This document shows, piece by piece, positions 56,136-64,000 of a stretch of DNA of 64,000 nucleotides. Position numbers and translations under genes: made by a program. The stretch is from Conchocele bisecta (Eukaryota > Mollusca > Bivalvia > Lucinida > Thyasiridae). Numbering within the stretch: the first letter of the stretch is position 1; each line of letters begins with the position of its first letter. The notes under the pieces are model-generated. The model did not search any database and had not been told where the DNA came from. It saw only the letters and a program-made list of their open reading frames with translations. The DNA is taken from assembly GCA_029237695.1 (NCBI GenBank), contig CM055271.1:86344208-86408207 (forward strand), written 5' to 3'.

Positions 56136-56678
56136 ATGATAACTTTAATATATTTATTTCACGAGTACGTGCTTAGGAATTTATTTCCTTACTATAATTT
56201 GAAATTTGAAGCAAGAGAAGCCTCGAATAGCTTCGTAATTAACTGGAACAAGTTCGATAATTTGCTGAACGATATCAACAGAACACATGTTTCACAGAAC
56301 ACTATGGAGAAGCCTACAGAAAACTGGGATAATGATGAGAGACCGAGTGTGCAACCACAGCGAGAAGACTGGGATGAGGAGATCCGACGAGCTCCGGCAC
56401 CATCATTTGCGATTCGTGGAAAAACTAACAAGAGGACTACACACAGATTTCTCTTAACATGTAGAAGCTGTGGATCCAGGGACTGTGGTGGGCATGAAAA
56501 ATACATCAAAAGAGTAAACAATATAATAAACAGCAAACTTGAATTAGACGATCAAGACAAAAGGCCCTTTTCAGGGCCAATACAAATATTTAGAATAGAA
56601 AAAACTTGTAATCAGTTGTACCTATATAAACGTTTTACATTTTGTCATAAACCATTATCTTCAAGGTATTCGCTCTAG
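56136..56678 (+). CDS. Charged protein with a Cys/His cluster, 180 residues
   Basis: The frame starts MITLIYLFHEYVLRN, has an acidic/Trp-containing middle (NWDNDERPSVQPQREDWDEE) and a Cys/His cluster CRSCGSRDCGGH near residue 110, likely a small zinc site. The last 40 codons run through stem-loop SL3 (56563-56578, encoding KRPFSG), so the genuine stop was probably before the stem-loop and has been lost or shifted. An upstream ATG at 56088 gives only 11 codons. Driven by promoter A3. Family not recognised. Confidence 0.5.
   Translation: MITLIYLFHEYVLRNLFPYYNLKFEAREASNSFVINWNKFDNLLNDINRTHVSQNTMEKPTENWDNDERPSVQPQREDWDEEIRRAPAPSFAIRGKTNKRTTHRFLLTCRSCGSRDCGGHEKYIKRVNNIINSKLELDDQDKRPFSGPIQIFRIEKTCNQLYLYKRFTFCHKPLSSRYSL
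56563..56578 (+). terminator. Histone-type 3' stem-loop, SL3
   Basis: GGCCCTTTTCAGGGCC is preceded by GACAAAA and followed by AATACA, with a purine-rich AGAATAGAAAAAAC about 15 bases on. It currently lies inside an open frame (see 56136), which suggests stop loss upstream. Confidence 0.8.
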
Positions 56679-56723
56679 AAACAACAAATATTATACAGTA
56701 CTTTTAGATAATAAACAATAAAA

Positions 56724-57172
56724 ATGATGGGGCATAATTATGAGTTGTGGTTACAAAACGATGTTTGTCTGATAAAGAAATCCCGAGAAATACCTAGACA
56801 AAGAAAGACAATACATGACACATTCAATAAATGTATGGTTGAACAACTTCAATTATTAATTAAAAAAGAAGTAAATGACAATTGTTATGGATGTCAGGTT
56901 GAACATCCAAGTCAAGTACGACATCAACTCTGCTTATTCACAGATCAAGATGAACAAACAAATTTATTCATATTAACCAGCTCTACAGAAATTAGATCCC
57001 TATAAAATTATGGAAGAATGGTATCCAATTCTCAAAGAATATGACATTGGACGATCAAGAGAAATTGGAAGCATACAGACTGTGGGTACAAATTAAAAAC
57101 AAAATCCGTTTTAGATCCAATGAATCGTGGTTGGATCAGTTGAAGAAACAAGTCAAACAATCCTGGAAATAG
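56724..57172 (+). pseudogene. Uncharacterised Polinton-associated protein with CYGC motif
   Basis: The first frame (56724-57005) starts MMGHNYELWLQNDVCLIKK and contains NCYGCQVEHPSQVRHQLCLF, a Cys/His cluster I recall in uncharacterised proteins from animal Polinton-like elements. After a shift near 56985 another frame carries LDPYKIMEEWYPILKEYDI. A third ends in WLDQLKKQVKQSWK at 57172 (a short frame with its own ATG at 57041). I take this as one gene of about 150 codons with two shifts. Function unknown; the Cys/His pattern suggests metal binding. Confidence 0.5.
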
Positions 57173-57184
57173 ATTGTTACTGAA

Positions 57185-57200
57185 GACTATAAAAGTAGGA
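57185..57200 (+). promoter_or_regulatory. TATA-type promoter for the 57249 gene
   Basis: GAAGACTATAAAAGTAGG lies about 55 bases before the ATG. It resembles the TATA part of class B promoters but lacks their downstream CATTAGTCTACTGAAC block. Confidence 0.4.
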
Positions 57201-57248
57201 ACGGATTATAACTGAATCATTCTATGAATAGACACAGTTGAAGAAACA

Positions 57249-57763
57249 ATGAATCCTTTGACAGATCTAGCAAATCATATTGCAATCAGGAAACCAGTAA
57301 CAATGAATCCTTTGACAGATCTATTAAATCACATACCATATAGGAAAGCATTGATACTTGCTTTCAAACTAAAAGTATCAATTGAACAATATCTTACACC
57401 CAAGATCATCAAGGATGAATTAGAGAAAATGGAGATGTTGAAGAGTTCAAAGAAGCCTTATTAGCAACAACGGGGTTCTCCAAAGATTCAAGGAATAAAG
57501 TAGAACAAATAACATTTGAACAATGGAGAAACGAAGTTGTCGAAAATGACAATATTGTGAATTTCTTATTTAACCGCTGTAAACCGTACTTGTGGAATAG
57601 TGCAAAGATTGAAGCATTGTATGGACTAACGCTCCCATTGCTCATGCTTCCTGGACATAGAGACAGTTTTGAACCAATGGATATAGTACAGATTAGTGAG
57701 ACTGAATCAATGTGTGTATGTACCCATTGCTCACGCTTCAAGGATCGAGAGCATACCTCTTGA
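57249..57763 (+). pseudogene. Uncharacterised protein with N-terminal MNPLTDL repeat, one frameshift
   Basis: The open frame starts with two copies of MNPLTDLxNHIxxRK (repeat length 18 codons), then KALILAFKLKVSIEQYL. Near 57440 the frame shifts and continues with FKEALLATTGFSKDSRNKVE, EQWRNEVVENDNIVNFL and a C-terminal CVCTHCSRFKDREHTS. About 170 codons. Family not recognised. It is followed by an AATAAA signal, not a histone stem-loop. Confidence 0.5.
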
Positions 57764-57800
57764 ATGTTAAACATACATGTTATAAAATATGTTATTGTTC

Positions 57801-57806
57801 AATAAA
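57801..57806 (+). terminator. Polyadenylation signal
   Basis: AATAAA lies in TTGTTCAATAAAATATTG, 38 bases after the stop at 57763, matching the minus-strand signal at 50864 in its surrounding bases. Confidence 0.7.
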
Positions 57807-57814
57807 ATATTGTT

Positions 57815-58040
57815 AAAACTTTACATATCTTGTATTCAATTTTTCCCCATAAATTGAAAAATACCAATATATTGATTTACAATCAATATTTATTTTTCAT
57901 TAACTTTGTCAATATTAGAGTTGTCAGAAGTGGATGAAAAATATTTCTAGGATATTTTCATATGTATTTGATAATATTGGAGTTGTCAAAAATATTTGAA
58001 AATTATATGGGAGAACAGCACAACCCACTAGGATATCACA
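57815..58040. other. Short intergenic region with an imperfect direct repeat
   Basis: ATATTGGAGTTGTCA and ATATTAGAGTTGTCA occur 60 bases apart. No gene. Confidence 0.4.
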
Positions 58041-58133
58041 AAACGTGTTTGCAACACGCTTTCTGATTGGACAAAAATCTGAAAAATGACTAAACTATCA
58101 AAAGTAGGTCAATCCTTCTGATGTGTATAAAAG
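58040..58133 (+). promoter_or_regulatory. Class A promoter A4
   Basis: AAAACGTGTTTGCAACACGC, CTTTCTGATTGGACAAAAAT, TGACTAAACTATCAAAAGT, AGGTCAATCC and GTGTATAAAAGC occur in order; TATAAAAG is at 58126-58133, 61 bases before the ATG. Confidence 0.88.
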
Positions 58134-58193
58134 CAAAAAAAACATACAGCTGTATTTCATTAGTCATTCAACTGTTCATCCAACTACATAAGA

Positions 58194-58406
58194 ATGCAGA
58201 AGAACGGTGAATGCTCTATGTGCAGTGAACCCTGCTATATAGAGTGTAGCAAATGCTATACAGTGTTGAACACACAAGGGGAAGAACATAATTGCCCAGA
58301 GCTCGACGATGGCTTTTTCGAGGAAGAGGACCTTAAAGACCTCGAAATTTGTGACGCCTGTCAATTAGTCGTCGATTGTATGTGGAGTAAACTGAACACT
58401 ACATAG
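58194..58406 (+). CDS. Acidic CxxC protein, 70 residues
   Basis: The complete frame starts MQKNGECSMCSEPCYIECSK. It has two N-terminal CxxC/CxxxC pairs, an acidic centre (ELDDGFFEEEDLKDLEI) and a C-terminal CDACQLVVDC, probably chelating one or two zinc ions. Small acidic cysteine-rich proteins of this kind are often regulators in small DNA viruses, but I cannot assign a function. It is the clearest complete transcription unit in the element: promoter A4, a 60-base leader, an intact frame, and stem-loop SL4 17 bases after the stop. Confidence 0.62.
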   Translation: MQKNGECSMCSEPCYIECSKCYTVLNTQGEEHNCPELDDGFFEEEDLKDLEICDACQLVVDCMWSKLNTT

Positions 58407-58422
58407 TTTACTAAAAGGCAAC

Positions 58423-58438
58423 AGCCCTTTTCAGGGCT
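58423..58438 (+). terminator. Histone-type 3' stem-loop, SL4
   Basis: AGCCCTTTTCAGGGCT has an intact six-pair stem and TTTC loop. It is followed 13 bases later by TCAAGAAATGA, close to the CAAGAAAGA downstream element bound by U7 snRNP. The distance from the stop codon is typical of histone genes. Confidence 0.82.
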
Positions 58439-58494
58439 ATACACTTTCTCAAGAAATGAATATCTTACATACTGCTCTTAAACGTTCAGGGTGA

Positions 58495-58637
58495 CACTAT
58501 AGCGTGATACAAGAAGTTTCCACCCCCTGATAAAATTCACGAATCAACAAAATGGTTCAGGGGTGCCACTATGGTACGGTTTTTAACCACTATAGCGTAA
58601 TGCAAGAAGTTTCCACCCCTGATAATGGGAGTAATAA
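58495..58637. repeat. Two tandem units of about 93 bp at the right end of the element
   Basis: CACTATAGCGTGATACAAGA at 58495 and CACTATAGCGTAATGCAAGA at 58588, each followed by AGTTTCCACCCC and TGATAA. A third partial motif (CTATGGTACGG) leads into the palindrome at 58638. Confidence 0.8.
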
Positions 58638-58739
58638 GGGGTGTCACCTATGGTACGGTTTTTTAACATGTGTATTTTACATAGACAAAATTGTCTATGG
58701 AAAAAACACATGTTAAAAAACCGTACCATAGTGGCACCC
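58638..58739. repeat. 102-bp palindrome, provisional right end of the element
   Basis: The outer arms GGGTGTCACCTATGGTACGG and CCGTACCATAGTGGCACCC enclose TTTTTTAACATGTGT and its complement around CATAGACAAAATTGTCTATG. It is comparable in size and symmetry to the palindrome at 9493-9598, with unrelated sequence. Confidence 0.82.
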
Positions 58740-59770
58740 ATTACTACTGCCAAGGTCATGTTAATTGGGACACGAGTGCTCACATGTATCAAATGTCCAC
58801 ATATTGAAGCGATCCGTCAAGTAATTATTAAAGTTATATAGTGATGAAGAAACTTGTACAAACATTTTGACATTTGTTGACGCAGACGACGGACGGAAAA
58901 GAGGCGACTATAGTTCTGCTAAAGCAGGCGCAACAAAAGCTGCACATTTCCCATGTGTTATATGTTACCTTATAACCAGATAACACAGTAGTTATTGCAT
59001 TTTCAGTACAGTCTGGTGAGGGTCTATACTGTTCACAATTTGATCAGTGATTCATTTTGCATTCAGCAAACACTGAATGATGTTTAGGCTGTATCATCTG
59101 CGTCTGATCAGGATTTCTAAATTGGACAGGAATTAATAATGAAATAAATCTGGCGTTGTCTAATGTCATGATTTGTAATTTATTTAATGGAGTTTAACGG
59201 CCTGTCAACAGCTAATATAAGGCCATTTTAGGCTGGGCTAACATGGTAGAATCCCAAATTTCACCTGTTGTGATTGTGGGGAAAATCCCAAATCAGAACT
59301 AAATATGTACGAACAAACATATATTTATATTCAGCCCAGAAATTAGAATAACCTGACCTGGTGCCAGGTTCACACCACACCAGAGTCATTTAGCCGTACT
59401 ACATAAAAGTAATACAATTATTATTACATCTTACTACTTTTATAATGGGTATAACCGGATTCAACTCTCAAGTAACAAGGAAGCAAGACATGCACCTGGG
59501 GGCTAAACCAGGGATATCAGAATTCCGTTAAAGATGAAACAAATTGTTAAATTTACCCTGCGCATGCTACTAACAAACCGCCTATTCCATGAACTGCAAT
59601 GAAGCTGTCCCTTAAGTATAACCCTGCGATACGATTACATAATAATTATTACCAAACATCATTATCAAATTACATTGTACTTGCAAAAGTACTGCATTTT
59701 ACGATGTTTTTACTATGAAGCTGTGACCCTGATCATAACATTTAACGTTGGTATGTATATGATACCAAAG
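58740..59770. other. Non-coding flank
   Basis: I see no supported gene or repeat here. It is AT-rich intronic sequence. Confidence 0.45.
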
Positions 59771-59775
59771 TAAAC

Positions 59776-60018
59776 TGCGTATGTGCCGTGAAACACGGTG
59801 CCGTGAAACATTTTTGATATCCAGTCAATACTATTTTTGCATTTTACAGCCATTTGTAGGTGTTGACGGGATAAATAGAATAGTAGGTTAGTGCCGTGAA
59901 TGGGAAAAAATATCTGGCGCGGCACGGAAACGGGATGTGCTCGGCAGAGCCTCGCCCATCCCGTTTCCTGAGCCTTGCCAGATATTTTTTCCCATTCACG
60001 GCACTAACCTACTATTCT
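59776..60018. mobile_element. Repeat pair flanking the element, right copy, with complete palindromic MITE
   Basis: 59776-59980 matches 46485-46699 nearly base for base. The palindromic MITE is complete here (59886-60018): GGTTAGTGCCGTGAATGGGA, a centre of GCTCGGCAGAGCCTCGCC, and the inverted arm ending TCACGGCACTAACCTACT. Confidence 0.85.
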
Positions 60019-60750
60019 CTATAATTGCGAAAAAGACATGGGGCAAAAAGGAGGAGGAGGAGGACCAGGAGGATAAAAAACGAAATATTTTGGAAATTGA
60101 CTCCGAAACCTGGTGAGATAGCTTGGAAATGATGTAACTAAGAAAACAAAAGTTTATGTTAAATTCCCATAGTAAAATTCGCAAGTAAATCAATATGGAA
60201 TTTCATCAAAATTTAATTTTTGGGAGGGTGACTTTTTTATATTGATGAAAAAGTACTTACAATTAAATTGTTTTTAGATTTGATCTGTTTAATAGCCAAA
60301 CGTTCGTCGGCAGCACAACATTGAACAGACAGCAGATAAGGTTAGCTAAGTCTTCGCCTAAACATCATGTGCGTGTCAAATCAGATTATTGACTCCCTCC
60401 AAGACACGTGTGTGCTTTGCAATAATGAACAGACATTATCGTTAGAGACATCAGGTATTGTGGTTGTCTGTCCTCCCAGTATACATAGGCGCTACAGTAC
60501 TGAAGATGTGGTTGCGACTGGATAAATGGGGCTTACGGGATGTGCGACCAGTGTAGATCCAGATCAGCCTGTGTATCCACACAGTCTGATCAGGATCGGC
60601 AATGTACGCCATTACATCAATGAGACACTCGACAATCAATATAGATCAATATCAATCTACACGAGTGTGCTACATGTATTTGATCAGGAGCTACACTTGC
60701 CAGAAATCCCATAGACCCAATTTCTCCAATCACAACCACATTATGTACCT
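60019..60750. other. Intronic sequence with a bivalve-type repeat fragment
   Basis: 60040-60075 has a GGAGGAGGAGG tract. About 60450-60620 contains GTGTAGATCCAGATCAG and GTCTGATCAGGATC fragments of the repeat also at 39480, 61600 and 63370. No gene. Confidence 0.5.
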
Positions 60751-60754
60751 AACA

Positions 60755-60920
60755 ACATGTGCGATATTTCATGAAAAATATTTACAAAATTTACGATGGC
60801 GATAAATGACGTTAAAAGTTGACAGCATTTTCAGAAAACATGCGGAATTATATTCCGTACTCTGAAAATGTTGTAAACTTTTGACTTTTCTTTGTGAACG
60901 TATTTAATGAAATTACGCAG
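60755..60920. mobile_element. Palindromic MITE related to 38910-39345
   Basis: TTTCATGAAAAATATTTACA on the left and GTGAACGTATTTAATGAAAT on the right, with GTTAAAAGTTGACA and GTAAACTTTTGAC, match that family; the arms are diverged. Confidence 0.65.
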
Positions 60921-60967
60921 AGGTATAAAATCACATGGCGTGTCTCATATGATCTTGTTTGTTTCAG

Positions 60968-61010
60968 TTCGTTCGCTGTGAATGTGAGTGGGGCCGTTAA
61001 TGTTTCACAG
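60968..61010 (+). CDS. L-xylulose reductase (DCXR-like), exon 4
   Basis: The acceptor is GTTTCAG|TTC and the donor CACAG|GTATGT; 43 bases, joining exon 3 in phase 2 and leaving phase 0. It encodes SFAVNVSGAVNVSQ, the long helix with the conserved Asn of classical SDRs (the N in VNV). Very short exons like this are easy to miss; the phase agreement on both sides supports it. Confidence 0.86.
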
Positions 61011-61793
61011 GTATGTAGATATATCTGATAGTTTAACAGCTAGAACATTGAACTGTCAAACAGGGGCGTGAGAAGCATCATAAGATTGATCCGGCGAAGG
61101 TCGGCGATCCCACCCACAACACACTCAACGTGTATTTTGTTACCACTCAGTTGAACCGTCTCGTCGAGACGGTTCAACTGAGTTGTAACAACATGAACCT
61201 TTGGTTAGAAATGAGAAAACATTGCAGAAAAAACCTTTACGTTTAAGGTCGAATGTAAAATTGAGTGCAACAACTCACACCTGCCGATTGAATATTAAAT
61301 TTATATTTACAAGATGATATGATAATTGGCATTTTTGTTTATTATTGGTTGCAAAAATGAACCAGGCATCGGTATATGACAACTGCTTATGGAGCGTCAT
61401 TTTAGAAACTGACCGCACGACCTTTTGACAAAACACTTTATTATGAGGATAAATTGCAATTCGTTACCAATCCAAATTGTTGGAATCGATTCATCAAAAT
61501 CACACGGGACACTACGGTCACGTGTCCAATAACATGTCTACCTCCTTGTTGCGTTATGACCCTTTCAACACTACAGCCCTCTATATAGCGGTGCTTGCAA
61601 ACAGTGCAGATCCTGATGAGACGGCTCGTGACGCTTGCAAACAGTGTAGATCCAGATGAGCCGGTTCGTGACGAGCCGTCTCATCAGGATCTGCACTGTT
61701 TGCAAGTAATTTTCATATTATCAAATACAAACACGCATTTTTAATACATGCACTATTCTGAATATCATTCTGTGATGGTTGTATCGGTCTTTA

Positions 61794-61935
61794 AAGGTAC
61801 ATGCCCACTCAGTAGGCACAAATGTTCTTTATATCAGAGACATCATCTGGGACATTTTCTGGCAAAATAAACATTCATTCACCATTATCCCACGTATTGA
61901 ACAGTTTGTGCCTACTGAGTGGGCATGTACCTTTA
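61794..61935. mobile_element. Internally deleted MITE, ATGCCCACTCAGTAGG family
   Basis: This is a 142-bp copy with both TIRs (AAAGGTACATGCCCACTCAG and its inverse) but almost no interior. It directly abuts the next copy. Confidence 0.9.
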
Positions 61936-62427
61936 AAGGTACATGCCCACTCAGTAGGCACAAAATGTTCTTTATGGGAATCAAATAAACATTCATTCAC
62001 CATGTAATACCTCACGTATTGATCGGCATTATTATACATTTTATATCACACGTAAATGTCCACACTGATATCAGGGACGATAACCGTGTTTCCTTAAAAT
62101 GTTACGGACATTACTATTTGTTCTCTCTATTTATTTTTTGATGTGCAATGCTCATACTTTATAATATGTCGAAAGTATTATTTTTTCGGTTTTCGGGTGC
62201 CGTATTTAATTAGCCTAAATAATTAAACAATATCATGCCTCATTTGCATATAAAAATTACCTGATACCACCGCGCGTCACTATCAGGAAAATAAATATTA
62301 CTAAATGATTGTATCTGTATAGCGGGCATTCGTAATTTTTTGAACTGGTGGAATAGTGACACAAGTATACACTTATGTAATTCCTATAAAGAACAGTTTG
62401 TGCCTACTGAGTGGGCATGTTCCTTTA
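61936..62427. mobile_element. Full-length MITE, ATGCCCACTCAGTAGG family
   Basis: Both TIRs are present (AAAGGTACATGCCCACTCAG; TGCCTACTGAGTGGGCATGT) with the family interior. At about 490 bp it is the best reference copy in the window. Confidence 0.9.
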
Positions 62428-63198
62428 AAGTAACATATCACAGTCCATGCCAGTTACTGAGGGTTATATTTAGCCCTACTTTCTAAACCAATCGCTGAAC
62501 AGTATCGCGCTCAACGTATTTCACATATTGCAAGATTTAACCCCAATAAGCTACATGTTACCAAATTTAAGGACGGCCTGTTCGACAGGAAATCAACAAT
62601 CAGTACTCGGATGGAATACTAAATTATACACACCGCTAATTATAAATATTTTATTTATTACATTTTGGATTTTTAACCCTTTGCATGCTAGCGGCAAAAA
62701 TATCCGCCAAACAAATTAGGACTATATTTTGTATTTCTCACTGTAAATATGTCTTCGACTTTCATTAGAATTGAGTCCTCATGACTCAATTCTAATGAAA
62801 TTCCAAGACATATTCATGATATTTACAAGGAAAAATAAAAGAAAATATGAAGAATTTTTGTCCGCTAATTTTGAACTATGTATAGCCCACAAGTTTCCCA
62901 GCATGCAAAGAGTTAAGGAACTACATACTGTGATCGCTGACGCTCCATCGCATTTAATTCCTTACAATCCAATATGTGAACACGAACCTACATGTACACT
63001 TATTGTTCACATATTGGATTGTTCAGTTACTAAATGCTGCTGTCGATAATAACGCTCCCTCGTATTTAATTCCTTAAACATCCAATATGTGAACAATATC
63101 TTATACTTATAGGTCGTGGCAAAAGGTTCAGTGGTTTCCATATATCATAGGTTGTGGCAAAAGGCATGATAGATAGAGGGGAAGGTGGCTCCATCGTC

Positions 63199-64000
<802 letters not shown>

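Larger units (their letters stand above)
46700..58739. mobile_element. Polinton/adintovirus-like integrated element, incomplete
   Basis: It contains a packaging ATPase and a protein-primed-type DNA polymerase B with Polinton-style N-terminal and Cys-rich regions, plus at least nine small genes. The minus-strand genes lie mostly at the left, and plus-strand genes lie from 51.8 kb on. The left edge abuts a truncated MITE. The right edge is provisionally placed at a 102-bp palindrome. No double-jelly-roll capsid, penton, protease or integrase frame is recognisable, so the missing genes were probably lost at the left. No long TIRs were found. Confidence 0.78.
45347..60967 (+). other. Intron 3 of the reductase gene (15.6 kb), host of the Polinton-like element
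   Basis: It is defined by the donor at 45347 and the acceptor before 60968, whose reading phases join correctly. The 45350-46060 part has no gene. The rest is MITEs, the Polinton-like element and its right flank. Confidence 0.75.
61011..63150 (+). other. Intron 4 of the reductase gene
   Basis: Repeat-filled: a hairpin at 61136-61192 (CAGTTGAACCGTCTC arms), a palindromic bivalve-repeat fragment at 61600-61705 (GCAAACAGTGCAGATCCTGA arms), two MITEs at 61794-62427, and a hairpin at 62765-62806 (TTCATTAGAATTGAGTC arms). No other gene. Confidence 0.7.

Noticed and set aside
58194..58406. LxCxE retinoblastoma-binding motif in the acidic CxxC protein
   Set aside because: The closest strings (SMCSE and LEICD) do not fit L-x-C-x-E.
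46700..58739. Possible integrase, protease, hexon or penton frames in the Polinton-like element
   Set aside because: I looked for DDE/zinc integrase motifs, an adenain-like protease and double-jelly-roll segments in all frames and saw none I could defend.

Overview
This is a repeat-saturated animal nuclear genome window, most likely from a bivalve mollusc. The host signal is one intron-containing gene, an L-xylulose reductase/DCXR-like short-chain dehydrogenase. Its first five coding exons lie at 39.62-63.32 kb on the plus strand and the last part lies beyond the window. Short repeats such as GAGCCGCGTCGCGAGAAAAC and AGTGTAGATCCAGATCAG are ones I associate with heterodont bivalves (recollection, not a search). 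No bacterial-style operon, rRNA or CRISPR array is visible.

Layout. (1) 1-9.49 kb and 24.40-34.53 kb are two direct copies of one ~10 kb segment. Each contains a ~4.5-4.9 kb transposon with long terminal inverted repeats (1224-5750; 25630-30522) that carries a broken minus-strand gene of a PIN/FEN1-like plus CXC cysteine-rich family. (2) In copy 1 the segment is cut at 9493 by a virus-derived block (9.49-14.39 kb) that begins with a 106-bp palindrome. It carries a zinc-ribbon gene, a small membrane protein, a long coiled-coil fibre-like protein and a possible jelly-roll virion protein, and it runs into a 500-N gap (14392-14891). (3) 14.9-24.4 kb is nested non-coding repeats: an inverted fragment of the segment, a 1.4 kb foldback, subterminal-repeat element ends and tandem duplications. 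(4) 34.5-46.7 kb holds exons 1-3 of the reductase gene among many MITEs and palindromes. (5) 46.7-58.74 kb, inside the 15.6 kb intron 3, is a Polinton/adintovirus-like element: an intact FtsK/HerA-type packaging ATPase, a frameshifted protein-primed type DNA polymerase B, a zinc-knuckle gene, an F-box-like ORF and several small genes. No major capsid, protease or integrase gene was found. (6) 58.7-64 kb holds exons 4 and 5, more MITEs, and a 261-bp tandem duplication of part of exon 5.

Most notable observation. In the Polinton-like element, four genes or gene pairs end in perfect copies of the metazoan histone-mRNA 3' stem-loop (GGCCCTTTTCAGGGCC type), most with purine-rich histone-downstream-element-like sequence after it. 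A fifth gene has a damaged version. Each of the four perfect stem-loops follows a gene preceded by the same promoter cassette (CCAAT-type box, AGGTCAATCC, TATAAAAG). Two other genes end instead in a shared AATAAA context, and one of these has a second, bidirectional promoter type. This suggests two transcript classes, one using the host's replication-dependent histone 3'-end machinery and one polyadenylated.

Limits: most element genes are frameshifted, so several calls rest on short in-frame stretches. Family assignments come from recognised motifs, not database searches.
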